This document shows positions 11,365 to 24,020 of a DNA stretch of 64,000 nucleotides, one piece after another. The stretch comes from Macrophomina tecta (taxonomy: Eukaryota > Ascomycota > Dothideomycetes > Botryosphaeriales > Botryosphaeriaceae). The position numbers and the translations under genes are program-made. The stretch spans positions 806,001 to 870,000 of the forward strand of contig JAKSGN010000038.1 of assembly GCA_024180945.1 (NCBI GenBank). The letters are read 5' to 3'. The notes under the pieces are model-generated. The model did not search any database. It was not told where the DNA came from and worked only from the letters and a program-made list of their open reading frames with translations. Positions within the stretch are counted from its first letter, which is position 1. Every line of letters starts with the position of its first letter.

Positions 11365-14300
11365 AACACGTCATTGGATGCGATGCAAGACGATTTGGGT
11401 CGTAGCCTCTTCGGACAAGAGATGGACTGACTCAATGCCTGCAGGGTGCAAACAAAAGGCAAAAGAGACCCTACTCGCTAATCCCATGTTTGAGGGGTCC
11501 TGATGGATCCTCCTTGGAAAGCATGACTCAAAGAAGCGCGGCTGCCGTTGAATGGTGCCGATTTAGGAAGAGGAGTGGCTCAGCTCCGCAGAGAATGCCT
11601 TCTCGCAGTAGTAGGTGGAGTTGGCTTTTACCAACTCGGCAGGGAAACGCAGCGGGCAGTCAAAAAAAAAAAAAAGTATAGGATCGCAGTTTGCGCAATG
11701 CTAACGCCGTGTTCGGATTGTTCAGATTTATACGCAACTCTCAAATCGAAGACCTACCTTGGAAAGCCCTCTCTTCCGAAGCGCCAGGAGCTACGAAACG
11801 CAATATTCTCGCATCATCATCATCATTCATGTATGCTCCATCACCCACTTGCCCGATGATCGTCGCTGCGCCGGAATGTTTTAAGTTACTCGCTCTTGAG
11901 GGCGGCCGTTGCTCTTTGCTCCTCCCCTTCGAGCGTAGTCAGCGGTCTTTCCTCCGGCGGCTCTGATTGACGAGATGTTCAGAAGGCAAAGCTTTTCAGG
12001 CAAATATATTCGCGGATTCTGTGCATGCGCCTTGAAGAAACCTTGATGGGCGCTTATTGCAGCATCCTGAAAAGTGCCAGTGTGGCTGCAGAGGAGACTT
12101 TCCGCCAAAAAAAAAAAAAAAAAAAAATTGAAGGCGCGTGATTGAAGCGCAGAATATCACCTGCAGATAGTGCGAACCCAATGATACTGTGACGGAATTT
12201 CAAGTGATGTGAAGGCAGTCAAGGTTGAGGGGAAATAAACTTTCGTCTCGCGTCGGCTATTGTCAGATAATGTAGTGGAAAGAGAGGATGTAGGACAACG
12301 GGCGAAAATTCCAGCAATGAGGGAGAAAGCTGCACCTCCACCAACTGGTCACCAGCAGACGCCAGCGTGGCGTGACTAGCCTTACCGGCGGCGACAGCCT
12401 CATTCCAGGAAGAACACCACGGCAGGCATGCAAACCAGGATTCACACGCAGCAGACCGGGTTCGTTTGCGTGCATAGCATTCGAAGTCCATAATGTGTCG
12501 GTGAGAACTGACCACCTCAGCATCGACGTGTTGGCGGGGTGCAGCGGCTTTCGTCACCTCTTGCTGTGGACGTGTTCGCGCGTGGGGCTGGCTGTTGATC
12601 GTCTCGGGAAACAACAAGAGCCGGGATCGACAGTACGCCACCCACAGAGAGGCTGTTGGCAATTGTGGGGTGTTAGGTCCTCGTTATCTGCAGTCTTTAT
12701 CCATACCGTATTGGCTGCTGACAACAAGAGGATCGACGGATAACTGCTTGAAGTGGGGATATCCACACGACCGTTGAACAAGCTGCCAGAAAGGCTGGTC
12801 GCATGGCGACCGAAAAAGCCTTTTCTTGTCGATGAAAGTGTCCAGACGAGAGTGTTCAAAGGTTTTTATCACCCGCGCTCAGACACACCGTTCAATGGTC
12901 GCTGCAGGAACGTCTTGTCTTGCCGTTTGTGTTGCCTTTTCGGCGTTCAGTGAGATCTGGTGATATATTGAATCATTGGGCCATGGAGCCGACGAAAAGA
13001 GAGGAAGGATATTCCGAGGGAGAAAATACGGCTGTTCAGAATTAATCAGCTCCTGGTATTGGCACGCAGACTAGGGTAATGATACGAACTGTCATTGCGT
13101 GGCAAAGGCGTCTGGGCGGGTGTCTTCAGTTGGGGGCAACCAATTGCCTGGTAAGCCGGAGGATGAAAGATGGAGGATATGTTACACGACATGAACGCAT
13201 AGGGAGACAAAAGCAGAGGTTAAAGCCGTGGCGCAGAGATCATGAGGAATATCAGACGGCCGGCGGCTTGGGCGCCAGCATGCAGCATCTTCGTGGTGTC
13301 TGCAGCTAGCAGTAGTAAAGGGCAGTCTCCACCTTGAGGGCTCGGTCTTGTCTACCACCTGATCTGATTGCATGCGCTGCACAAGCATGCCTGATGCATT
13401 CCTTCCAGTGCCGGTCTGTCGAGTCGCGCCCCATTCATTGCAAGGTTCTCGTTCGCCGTCAAGACACTGCCATGGCTCCCGCTAGTCTCAGTCGGGAGAC
13501 AGCGAGTCAGGGCCGTGCATCTGGCTTGACGTCAATTTTGAAGATATGCTGATAATTCGTAGATCCTGCGAACCCTGCTGTTGCTTAGATTGCGCAAACG
13601 TTGGCGGGTCGCGACCCTCTTTGATGGAAACTGATGGAGTTTTGGGACAGTTCAAGGTTGCCGGCCCGCAACCAGGATGTGCGACGAGCCTCCAATGGAC
13701 CCTGAAGATGATGCGGTGTAGGTGTCAGGTGGGCTCTGCAGGTCCTACTCGTGCGCGGTCCAGAACTCATGATGCCAGGTCCCGCAGACGTTGGAGGTGC
13801 TGGGCCGGCAGCTGCGCACCGATGTCCGCGGACACGAATGCATGCACGCCGTAGTCTCGCAGCGAACGACTATGAGGCATGCAGGAGAGACGCAGACATG
13901 ATGCATTCTGTCCGAATCCGATTGATTGCGCAGAAGGCCGGACGCCATCGGAGAGGGCTGAGGCAAAAAGCGCGTCCTTTAGATGCAGGAAGCTTTTCCG
14001 CCCGGCCGCCATCGCCGCGTCTGTAACGACTGCCACTGCTCTCCACATATGATCTGATCGGGGTCAGAATAGCACCGTTGTGCCGAGATTTCGGCCAGTG
14101 AAGCAGAGGCGCCAATGGGCGAGAGGTCAGACGGAGGAGGGCGGGTGACCGAGATTTCCATGCCGTTTTCGGCAAGATCTGTGAGTGTCGTTTGCCTCTC
14201 GAGAAGCTGCCTTACCTATCATGATGGATGGCAATTCGCCTCGCTTGAGCGCGAGGGCTGACCAGCGGAGTGCCAAGATGATGTGGAGAGTGGAGATGCA

Positions 14301-15304
14301 CCCCGCGATGGCGAGAGATGGGAAACAGGCAAGATCAAGAGCGACGTGGGTTGAGAGGACGAGACGACACGGCCGGGCGCGGTGTGGAGGCTGCTGAAGT
14401 AACGGGAGTAGCGATCTGCCGGACATTGAAGCACGGCTGGCGCAGGTCCGAGTTTTGGGGCAGGGCTGGCCGAAGAGGTGAAACGAAACGCGGTGTAACG
14501 GAGGCAGCACGTGGAAGAGTCGGCAGGGCCCGTTCAGGTAGCGTCCCGGCAGCGAAGAGGCGAATTGAGCAAACGGCCATTGGCGATTTCTGGTCGGGAT
14601 GCGTCGATCGCGAGCTCGTTTTGGGCGGGCAGGGACGTTGTAACTTGCAAGCCTCACCTCCGGCCCGACCAGGTTGCCCTTGCCGGCGCGGATGCTCAAT
14701 GGCGCAGTCGCGCCTTCAGCCTGTGCTGTGGGCCGGCACGCCGAGGGCGAACGATTGGCGTGGACGGACGGCATCTTGCGGTGCAACGGCTGTAGGTGCG
14801 GGCGGCGGGCGACGGACGGGCGTGCTGCTGCTGCTGCTGCGGAGGCGGTGTGAGGTTTTCCCCCCAGTACGTAAGGGTCCAGCGGGCAGCCAGGCAGGCG
14901 TCGTGCCCGCTGATGACGTCGGGCCCTGGCGCGCGCAACTAGGCCCGACCTAAACCCTCCCACGCCACGGACATCCTACATCCTCCGCGCGCGCACTGCG
15001 TCTGCAACTCCAGTGATCTTCGTCTCCACTTGTCACAAGGTTATCGCGTCTCCCGATCCTCCGCCGCGACTCGTTGGCCGCTGCACCACCACCCATCCCG
15101 GCCTGCCCTGCGCATTAGCAGCAGCCTGCGATCGGTGCCAGCAGGCTGTCGCTCGCGCTCAATGTAAGGCGCGCTGTCGTACCCGGAATCCACATCCACC
15201 GTCTTCGTGCTACTAGCGCCTTGAATAAAATATGCGAGCTCCCTCCCCGCCCCGGCCGCCCGTCTGAGAGTCCCTCTGTGCGGCTCTGACCACACGCTGA
15301 CACG
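11365..15304. other. Gene-poor intergenic region upstream of two divergent genes
   Basis: About 3.9 kb between the start of the BTB gene (minus) and of the low-complexity protein (plus). It holds a 14-nt poly(A) run at 11662-11675 and a 21-nt poly(A) run at 12107-12127. Open frames here, including a 278-codon minus frame at 14127-14963, are Arg/Pro/Ser-rich shadows of GC-rich DNA without a recognisable domain. The last kilobase is GC-rich and CT-rich and is the likely promoter and 5' UTR of the gene at 15305. No tRNA was recognised. Confidence 0.5.
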
Positions 15305-18300
15305 ATGGCGGTCCGCAGCCCAAGCACTTGCCGCCCAGCCCCAGCGGCGCCCGAAAAGCACCACCCCTTCAACCGCCGCCTTTCTCTGCCCGTAGACAAC
15401 CCTATCCCCCTCGCCAACGGTCACGGGAAGCCGCCCTCGCTCCCGCGATCCACCACCCTTCCGCACACCCCGCAGCTGTCGTCGAACCTCAATCCCGCCT
15501 CCCCAGGCCGCCGCGCCATGGAGTCCCGCTACTACCACCGGCCCTCCTCGCCTGGAAGCCGCCGCCTGCAAAATCCCGGCCGCGCAACCACCGGCTCCTT
15601 CAGCTCGTACGACCCCTACTACGACTCCTACGCGAGATCCCCCAGATCCAGCGGTGATCGACTCGTTCCCTCGTCTTCCGCCTCCAACTACTCGACCGCT
15701 CCGAGTGCTGCGACTCGCGCTACTGCGGGGTATGACGCATACAGTGGCCGCCCGCGCAGTTCTACTCTCGAAGGCTCCCGCCGCCCAGCAAGCACTGCGG
15801 GTGCCGGCGTGCCTATCCGCACCACAACCCACAGCACAGTCGTGCACACTCACGACAGACCCACTAGCCCACTCCCTCGCCCCTACGACAGCCGTGGCAG
15901 CTCGTACGCCGTTTCCACCTCGTCTGCTGCTTCGGTCCCCCGGCCATCTTCCCGCCAAGGCCATAGCCATGGCCATAAAAAGTTTTACAGCATCGATGAC
16001 GGCAAGGCTGTGAGGGTCGATCCGCGAGAAGCAGAGATTCGCCGCCACAATGGCCACAGCCGCTCCTCCTCCAAGGCCTACCACACCACCACCCAGCGTT
16101 ATCCAGTGCAGGACATTGGCGACGATGGCTACTCCTACACTGATGCTGCCGGCATGTATCGAGACACCGAGCCGAGTTGGCGAGCACGCTCGGGAAGCGT
16201 CGAGAGCCGTTCCAGGCGTCCGCTTAGTATGGTTGAGAGTTACGGGCCTCGCTCTTCCGCTCGTGATCTTAATGGGCCGCCTGTTACGACTCGAGGCTTC
16301 GACAAGATCAACGGCAGCATTGCAGCAGGAGCAGCCGTCGGCCGCACGGGCAGTCTGAGGGACCATGGTCACGCCCGGACCTCGTCACGCGAGCGATCCC
16401 GCGAGAGATCTGGTACTTCCGACTCGTTCTATCGCGAAGAGAACCCCTACGCTCCTCCTGCACGTTCCTCTTCCGTACGAGCGCCTGCTCTGCATCAGGA
16501 CATTAGCGATAGGCGAGATGATCGGCGGGACGATCGTCGAGAAGATCGCTACGGTTACCGCGATGAGTATGAAGACCGTGACCGCCTTCGGACGTCCAGG
16601 CGCTATGATGATCCCGATGTCGAGACAAGAGGTTTCGGCATCCGGGCGAGCAACGTTGCTCGTCCAAGCAGTGTCGGCCCCGGCAACGATCCATACCACT
16701 CGGCTCGTGATGAGATCCTTGACCGTCGGATTCCTCCACCTCCTCCCCTGGCTGTTCCAGCTTACCCTCTTAGTCCAGGGGTGCCCGTCCCCAGCGCCCA
16801 TGATTATATCCCGGAGCCGCCTCGTTCTGCAAGGCTAGAGTCTACTGACCGCCACAGTGGCGACTTCAGGGACTACGACAGAGAACGCCCTCGCGACAGA
16901 AATCTCGATAGAGATTGGGACCGGCCGAAGGGCTATGACCGGGACAGGGACCGCGATAGGGACCGTGAGGATCGTCGTGACGATAGGCGCGAAAGGGACA
17001 GCCACATCCCCAGTGTCGTCCCCGCCGCCGCCGCTGCTGCTGTTGGCGCTGCTTACGGTGCCCAACATCTGGCCGAAAGTGCCGCGGCTCGCCATCACCG
17101 CGACCGGGACCGAGAACACAGGACCGATTCCGATGAGGAGAAGAAACGCCGAGCGAGAAACGACTCTGATGAAGAGCAGAAGCGCAGGACCAGGAATGAC
17201 TCCGATGAAGAAAAGAAACGCAGGACCAGGAACGACTCCGACGAGGAAAGGAAGCGCAGGGCCAGAAACCCTCCCTCTGATGATGGCGAGGCTCCTCGTG
17301 AACGCCACTATGTCGAAAAAGATGACGTGAAGGACCGTGAAGAGCGTAAAACCTACCCGCCAACAATCGATCCTGACGAGGAATATCGCCGCAGGCTCCA
17401 ACAAGAACTCGAGCGCTCGACTGGTTCAGTCCGTGACAGGGACAGCGATTCTGACCGCGAGAAAGAGCATCGGCGGCGTGAACGGGAGAGGGATGAGCAT
17501 GTTCCACGGGATCGTCTGGCCGAGTCATCTTCCCGTGATATCCCCCGCGCTGACAGGAATGGTGATCTCAAGCCTGAGCCAAAGCCTGATCGGTATGCTG
17601 AGAGGAGCAACAGCGTGTTTGGGGAGCCTATAGTCGATGAACCAGCTTCTTTATCTGCTGCGGAGGAGAAAGAACGGGAGAACCGCGTCCGCATCGTATC
17701 GCCGCCGAAAGCTGACAAGGACTCACCACCTCCGCCAAAGGGTATTTTGCGCAAACCGACGGCCAAGTTCCCTGAAGATCCTAACCCCATCCGAGAGGGA
17801 GTTGCTCCGCTAAAAGATGCGAAGAAGGGCAAGGACATTCCGCCCGATGCGCGCTGGACCAAGATCGACCGCAGGCTTGTCAATCCCGAGGCACTGGAAG
17901 AGGCGAAGGAGAGATTCGAGGAGAGGATGGACTGCGTGATTGTGCTTCGTGTCCTTACGCGCGAGGACATTCAAAAGCTCGCGGATCGTACGCGAGAGAT
18001 CCGTGAGTCCAGAGGTAATAACCCACCCGATTCTGCTGCGCTTTATTCGTCTTTGTTTGCGGATTCGAAAAGATCTCTCGCACACTCGTCATCTGGGTCA
18101 TCGTCCGAAGGCACAGGCCAAGGAGGAGATCACGATGGCGACCGTCATTCCTCTTCAGATCATAAGCATCACCGCAAGCACCGTTCTCGCAGTCGTCGTC
18201 GGCATGTCGACGAGGAAGAAGACAAGCATCACTCTCATCATCACCATCACCACGACCGCGACCCCATCTCCTCATCTGCTTTGTCCGACAGTTCAGAGAA

Positions 18301-18697
18301 ATCGTCCAAGTCTAAGGCGTTGACCGGTCTGCTTGACACTGTCATTGATGTGCTAACGCGCCCCAAAGAAGAAGAATACCACAGCAGCAGCCGCGGCAGC
18401 GGGGATCGCGAGCGCGACCTTCGCGGCGACCGTGGCGACCGCGATACCCGCGACCATCGCAGCAACAACCACCGCTCTTCCCGCCGGAAGCACAAGGATA
18501 ACCGCGACGATGACGACGGTGACGACTTGTCGTACGAGAGCGATCTGGACGATGAGATCAGGGAGAAGGAGCGCGAGAGGCCGCGCATGATTGAGCCGTC
18601 CAGAGAGCCGAGGGAGGATTTCCGCGATAGGGAGCGCGAGCGTGAGAAGGAGAGAGAGAGGGAACGTGAGTTCTGGATGGACCCTTCGCGGCGATGA
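15305..18697 (+). CDS. Large charged low-complexity protein with conserved C-terminal domain (DUF8035-like)
   Basis: Single exon, 1130 aa. Residues 1-500 are Ser/Pro/Arg/Tyr-rich. Residues about 500-600 are full of Asp-Arg dipeptides. Residues 608-655 are four tandem copies of a 12-residue repeat of the form DSDEEKKRRARN (nt 17126-17269). A folded-looking conserved segment follows at about 848-903: RWTKIDRRLVNPEALEEAKE, then RFEERMDCVIVLRVL and a helix ending in TREIRESR. I associate this with the fungal DUF8035 family, from memory. A His-rich run (HHSHHHHHHH) lies near residue 980, and the C-terminus is again RE/RD-rich. No signal peptide or membrane span. RD/RS-like composition suggests a nuclear or condensate-forming protein, which is inference. 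ATG 15305 is the first in frame; ATG 15518 (MESRYYHRPSSPG) is a credible alternative start. Confidence 0.85.
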   Translation: MAVRSPSTCRPAPAAPEKHHPFNRRLSLPVDNPIPLANGHGKPPSLPRSTTLPHTPQLSSNLNPASPGRRAMESRYYHRPSSPGSRRLQNPGRATTGSFSSYDPYYDSYARSPRSSGDRLVPSSSASNYSTAPSAATRATAGYDAYSGRPRSSTLEGSRRPASTAGAGVPIRTTTHSTVVHTHDRPTSPLPRPYDSRGSSYAVSTSSAASVPRPSSRQGHSHGHKKFYSIDDGKAVRVDPREAEIRRHNGHSRSSSKAYHTTTQRYPVQDIGDDGYSYTDAAGMYRDTEPSWRARSGSVESRSRRPLSMVESYGPRSSARDLNGPPVTTRGFDKINGSIAAGAAVGRTGSLRDHGHARTSSRERSRERSGTSDSFYREENPYAPPARSSSVRAPALHQDISDRRDDRRDDRREDRYGYRDEYEDRDRLRTSRRYDDPDVETRGFGIRASNVARPSSVGPGNDPYHSARDEILDRRIPPPPPLAVPAYPLSPGVPVPSAHDYIPEPPRSARLESTDRHSGDFRDYDRERPRDRNLDRDWDRPKGYDRDRDRDRDREDRRDDRRERDSHIPSVVPAAAAAAVGAAYGAQHLAESAAARHHRDRDREHRTDSDEEKKRRARNDSDEEQKRRTRNDSDEEKKRRTRNDSDEERKRRARNPPSDDGEAPRERHYVEKDDVKDREERKTYPPTIDPDEEYRRRLQQELERSTGSVRDRDSDSDREKEHRRRERERDEHVPRDRLAESSSRDIPRADRNGDLKPEPKPDRYAERSNSVFGEPIVDEPASLSAAEEKERENRVRIVSPPKADKDSPPPPKGILRKPTAKFPEDPNPIREGVAPLKDAKKGKDIPPDARWTKIDRRLVNPEALEEAKERFEERMDCVIVLRVLTREDIQKLADRTREIRESRGNNPPDSAALYSSLFADSKRSLAHSSSGSSSEGTGQGGDHDGDRHSSSDHKHHRKHRSRSRRRHVDEEEDKHHSHHHHHHDRDPISSSALSDSSEKSSKSKALTGLLDTVIDVLTRPKEEEYHSSSRGSGDRERDLRGDRGDRDTRDHRSNNHRSSRRKHKDNRDDDDGDDLSYESDLDDEIREKERERPRMIEPSREPREDFRDREREREKEREREREFWMDPSRR
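17126..17269 (+). repeat. Four tandem 36-bp in-frame repeats
   Basis: Four consecutive 36-bp units encode a 12-residue motif DSDEE[K/Q/R]KRR[A/T]RN. Unit length is a multiple of three, so copy-number change would keep the frame. Synonymous third-base differences between units show they are not freshly duplicated. Confidence 0.9.
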
Positions 18698-21600
18698 GGG
18701 AGGGAGAGATAAGGGCTAGTGGGAAGGGTGAAAGCTAAGAGGTTGAAGCGCGGCGCTGGGGGAGAACGTTTCACGCGGGTGATGTGGTGGTGTGCATTTT
18801 GTGTGCTGATAGGGATGCGGGAGGATTTCGGATCGATGTCATGGTGCGGGGTTCTCCTCTATGGAGATGTGATTGTCGTCCCGGCTTGATGGAATATGGT
18901 ACTCCTGCGATTCGCTTTCCGGAGGACTGTGGGGCGTGCGAACGCTGGGGAGAGAAGCGAGTTTCCTGATTTGGAGTATGATGAGATGAATGGGCCGGGA
19001 AGCGGGAGTCTGCATGATGGGGGTTGGCGGGTAGTTTTTGGATTGGCTGCGTTGATATGGGCATGGTGAATGGGTGGATGGTGCGGGCGGGGAGTTTTTC
19101 TTGGCGGGCCGAGAAGGGAATATTGGGAACCTTCTCTTTGGCTCTTTTCGTTGGGTGGACGGATGCGGTAGCGTGGTATATGTGTGACGAAAGGCTTTTA
19201 TGGATGCATATATTTTTATTTTGCATTAGAAGAGAGGGGACTTTCTTTTCCTTCATTTCCTTTGCTTTTCTTCTTTCCACCGGTCCTCCATCTTCCTTGG
19301 GGATCGAGGTTCTTTTGGGGTCTGTGGTTATTGTTTGGTGTTTCCTGTGCCCGTGATTGAAGACGGGTGTGGGAGGGCAGGACAAGCGGCGCACAAACGG
19401 GTTCGGCGGGGTGGTCGACGATGAGTTGTCGGAAGGTTAGTTTCAAGTTTCTGTCGCATTCCTCTGTATTCCTATTTTTTCTTTGTTCTCTTTTTTTTTT
19501 TTTTTTTTGGAAACGAAGAAAGCATAGCGACAGGGATTTCCTTTTTTTTTTCTTGCATTGTCTTTTTTTTTCTGCTCTCTATTGATTATCTTTACTTCTC
19601 TTTTCGTCTTCTGTGACGAGTGGGCTCGGCGGACGAAGCGCTGTTCGTTTCTGAGGGGTTTCTGGTGGAGAGAGTGTGTGCATGATCCGAAGGGCAGGCG
19701 GGCAGGTGGGCAGGCATATGAGGAATGAGAGATGTGAAGAGCGAGAGCGGAAGACCGAGCGCAGAAAACGAAATAAGAAAAAGCTTCATGTGTGTGAGAA
19801 ATCGGAAAAGCGAAAGGAGATGGTGTATGATCGAAAAGTTCACGCTCGTCACAGCCGATAGCAAACGTCCCCGCTTCTGCAGATTCGCGTGGATGACGCG
19901 CTCCGCTCTAGCAATGCGCGTATCGGCGAGGACAGCGAAGGTCTGGGCTGATGGCATATCGACGGTGTAACTGCGATGTCCTGGCATCTAAAGGCATGGA
20001 GGACGTTCACACCGTCGAAAAGTGTCGTCCTTCCCTTCCTCCCATTCAAGCTCTTACTACAAATGGAGAAACCGGAATTCCCACTCGTGCATGTCTTCAG
20101 CTCCGCCCCTTTCTAGAGCCCCGTGTGACGCAAGAGCGCTGGGCGATCATGGGGAAAGGCCGAGAGGCGAAAAGGAGAGGAAGGGTCAGATGCGGGGTTG
20201 ATTGGCGGGAAAGAGAGGGGGTGGGGCCAAGGGGGGCGAGGCGCACAAAAAAAAAAAAAAAAGTCGTGGGATGTGCAACCAACGTATTTGCCTGCCTATT
20301 CGGGCACGCCCTACCCTATGACGTCAAAGACCGATACCTTTTGAAGGCGTTGTGTGCCTCAACGGTTTTTTTTTTTTTTTTTCTTGCTTTTCCTGTTTTG
20401 CGCCCTTTTCGTTTATTTCCTCTTGTTTATTTTTTTCCCTGTTTCTTTCGAGGCCCGATGAATGGTCTTTCTTTTGTTCTAAAGCCCAAACTGACGTAGG
20501 CTGTGGAGCGTGGCGAACGGATGAGGATTCAGTTCTTGGTTGAGGGTCAATGTGCGGTGATTGGCATGGTTCTAGATGTTGATGACGACGCTGCTTTCTG
20601 AGCGTGCGTGTTGTGTGGTTGGGAGAGATAGAAGGGGAGGATTGACAAGGAAGATGGGAAGGGGCTGCTAAAGCGAGGCGTATTCGAGGGCGCCATGTGG
20701 CAGGGGGCGTTTTATTGGTTGGAGGCGTGTGGCACGAGGGTATGTGTCGTGAAATGGCGTGTCTGGCGGTGGATGTGCGAAGAGGGTGGTTCGTGCTGTG
20801 CGTGTTTGTGTGTGTGTGTGTGTGTGTGACCGAAGAAGACGGCGGCTGGTTGGACAAGTGTTGGGCATGAATGACGGCGAGTGGCTGGATGAGACAGGAT
20901 AGGGGTTGCTTCTAACACGAGGAGATTACGGGTCTGCGCATGAGTGAACCGGAGCGGGCCCGTGAGGACATTTGGTTTCCCGGGCGGCGACCTGTCCATG
21001 AGGCTGGATGGAGTGCGGTGATTGGAATTTCAGGAGCAAGGCCTGGCGTGAAGCACGTTTGGTGCTGGGAGTACTTCGTTGACATCAGATTTCTTAGGGC
21101 AACTAATATCGCCTCGGTCCCAACTGGTCTACACATCTCCTTATTGGGGCTTACCGATAGGCTGCTCGACAACGGCCAGACTCTGCTACTGATTCGGGCA
21201 GACTGAGTTCAACGAAAAATTCGTCCTCTGGCCTGGCCATTTCTCTCATATTCTCCAGGTTCTCTCGCCGCAGACCCTCGTGGTCTGAAAGCTTCGCGGA
21301 AATATAAGACGGCATCGTGCTCTCTCACTAAGGAAATGCCCCGCACAGAGTCTAGACGCACGCCAAACTGAAGTCCAGGCCCGCCTTAAGTCGCGACCCA
21401 GAACTATGAATCAGACGAAATCCTTCCTGGCCAACTGAAAGCAGCCGATATAGTACTACTTCGATGTAAGTACCTGCCCTGTCTAGTTAGGCTACCACAA
21501 GCGTGAGACACCCAGCATGGTACTTGGTTGGCGGACCAACTCCGATCAGGTCAGTCACAGTTTGCGGTTTGCCACTCTGCGAGCAAAGCTCCTTTCCTGT

Positions 21601-22806
21601 CGAGACTGATGGGAAGGAAACTCTGCTCATGCCATATGAATGAATTGGTAAACGAGATCACCGCTGAATTATTAAGAATCCTGATAAAACTACATAATCA
21701 CGGATAAAGCTATAACGTTATGTTATATTTTCCACGGTGGCAAGGCAAGTTCAGCTGGCTCAAAATGAGCGAGATAGCTCCGAGATTCGTGGCGGAGGCC
21801 TTTCGAAGTCGGTGCATGGTCAATCTGAATAAGCAGTCTTAAGTACGCGAATGGAGTCGAAAGAGGCTTCCGGACATTGTTCCATAGGAAGGCTGGCCCA
21901 GTTTAATTCTTGCGGTTAATATTTGACGTCACGTGCATTATGAGGAATTTCTACAATATGTAGAAGTCTTGGGCCATCGTGATTGAAGTTGCTGTGCGGT
22001 AAGGATTCACGAATCGATTGGCCTTGCAATGGCTTTAGCCGGCTTGCCCTATAGAATAGTCATGAAGTGCAGTCGATTAATGGGCCCACTGCATGCCTTC
22101 AGCCGAAATGTCAGGGAGACGCGGTCGAGCCAGCTGCAATGGCTAGGCTTATATCAAGGAAGTAAGGAGCCGAGAGCCGGATCGATTGAATATTGGCCTG
22201 GGCGATCTCACACCACGGGCGGCAGACGTTAAAATTGATGGGCTAACAATGCGTGACTGATTCTGAGCTGGAAAGGCTAGCGCGAGCGAAAAGCAAGTCA
22301 TGTCCCGTCGTCAGACAATCCCATCGGATGGGTGCCCGCGGAGGTAGCGTGCATGCCCAGTGAGCGCTCGTTTAAGGAGTGGTTCTTCCTTACGGCGGAG
22401 GCGGCCTCGAGGTCCGTCTCCCACTTCCCCGTCGCAGCACATCGACGAGCACCGCGGATACGGTGCTTGACTCCGCCACTCTGGCCCGGGCGATTTACGC
22501 AACGGTTGTACACCTGATCTCGCACTCCAGAGCCTCACATCAGCTGCCATCTCTGTGTTCGGAGCAGGACATCGAGCCGGTCGGAGCATACTCCTTTGAC
22601 GCCCCACACCCCTCAGTACGTTGCTGTCCCGTCAAAAGAAATGCTGTCGTCTGTCAGCCTTCTGCCCTCTAAGTCCAGGAACGCAATCAAGGCAGACCGC
22701 GGACCGCTGAACCCGTCTTCACCGCGAGCGCCAACGAGCCGACAGGCAATCAACACCTCAAACTCCTGCGCCTGAGACCTATCCTTCCTCCTCTTCGGAT
22801 TCAGCC
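18698..22806. other. Long intergenic region with poly(T), poly(A) and (TG)n tracts
   Basis: 4.1 kb without a supportable gene. It contains T18 at 19491-19508, A16 at 20247-20262, T17 at 20366-20382 and a (TG)11 microsatellite at 20807-20828. The stretch 21640-21740 is clearly more AT-rich than its surroundings and could be old decayed sequence, but no family can be named. The 3' UTR of the preceding gene and the promoter of the small gene at 22807 lie here. Confidence 0.5.
20807..20828. repeat. (TG)11 microsatellite
   Basis: Eleven perfect TG dinucleotides in non-coding DNA. Confidence 0.95.
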
Positions 22807-23295
22807 ATGTCATCGAAAAGGCCATCTCAATCGACGAACCAGCCGGGCTCAAGCCCCACGCGAAGCCTCACTCCCACACCTACGCCCAAAGGAGGCGGTC
22901 CATCATCCGGTACTACCGATCAAAGATCCCAAGAAAACAAATCGAGCTCAGAGCTTGCTCGGCCAATCCATGAGCGCCCAGGACACGATCATTTCTCCTG
23001 TGTGCTAGCACAAATAGGATACCGACGCCTCAAGCGGTTGATGCATGAAGCGAGTGAGGAGCTGATGTCGGTCCAGTCGAGAGGGAACGGCGGTAGCGAG
23101 GGGGTGAGAGACGAAGAAGTGCTGGCGAAAGTGGTGGAGATGCTGAAAGAGGCAGAGCGTATCTCAGACGTTCTCAGCCGTGAGCTGCTCAATGCGCCAA
23201 CAACAGCGTCGGAGCAGGAAGCGTTGGCGGCTCGTGTGGAGACCTTGGAGTTGGAACGTCGGGTCGGGCAGTCCCAGAGAAAACATTGGTCGTAG
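22807..23295 (+). CDS. Small hypothetical protein
   Basis: Uninterrupted 162-codon frame with ATG in the context CAGCCATGTC. Residues 1-50 are Ser/Pro/Thr-rich and look disordered. The remainder is predicted largely helical: LAQIGYRRLKRLMHEASEEL, then VLAKVVEMLKEAERISDVLS and EALAARVETLELERRVGQ, with heptad-like spacing suggesting a coiled coil. I do not recognise a family. Composition in the second half (Leu/Glu/Arg-rich, few rare residues) supports a real protein, but no conserved domain proves it. Confidence 0.5.
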   Translation: MSSKRPSQSTNQPGSSPTRSLTPTPTPKGGGPSSGTTDQRSQENKSSSELARPIHERPGHDHFSCVLAQIGYRRLKRLMHEASEELMSVQSRGNGGSEGVRDEEVLAKVVEMLKEAERISDVLSRELLNAPTTASEQEALAARVETLELERRVGQSQRKHWS

Positions 23296-24020
23296 GAAGC
23301 GAATCGAACATAGCTTGATGTGCTCCGTCAGGAGAGCCTGCACCTAAATTTGGCGTGGGAAGGGAGTTGCATGGTTTAGGTGAGGAAAGGTCGAGGATGC
23401 AATGTTGGCACACTGAACGGGGAGTGTGGGAAGACGGTGACGGTACATAGGAACACCCAACCGATGAGACTTCTGGGAAGAACATGCAAGTACAACTGGG
23501 CTATGCAATGGGCAGGGGTGGATGTGATGCGATCAATGCAACAATCTAACGGACTCGCATCTTAAAAAAGATGAAAAGACGGCCGGATAGTTGAAACTCG
23601 TGGAGAGATAAATTGCATGGGGTAAGATAACGACTTCAATGATTTCGTAATTGTAGTACATTTTTCTCGATTGCTGCGACATGGCTGGGAAAGGGGGCAA
23701 TGTACAAAACACCCATCGATTGTGAGCTGTCGGGATTCGGCATGATTACGTGCCTGTGGGAGGTGATCCACTCGGTGCTAAAGGCGGCAGAGCAGTATGA
23801 AATGGCGAGCAGTTTGCCCTTCACTCCGTGTCGCAACTCTCGATGCAAGCGTTGCCGGATCGTCGCGTGTGAGCTACTGACTCGTTGGCGAAGCTCGAAG
23901 GCAAATCTCCGGAAAGCCCATGCGGAGTCTCTCAGGCTACGCCACCCAGTGTTCCGTAACTCCAAGAAAGACCATGGACAAAATGCAGAATATATATGTT
24001 GATTCAGGAACATGATGGCC
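23296..24020. other. Intergenic, convergent 3' regions
   Basis: 725 bp between the small hypothetical gene (plus) and MRPL31 (minus). Short open frames on both strands show no domain. Nothing else seen. Confidence 0.5.

Noticed and set aside
14127..14963. 278-codon minus-strand frame upstream of the low-complexity protein gene
   Set aside because: Composition (Arg, Pro, Ser, Ala) and lack of any domain fit chance openness in GC-rich promoter DNA.
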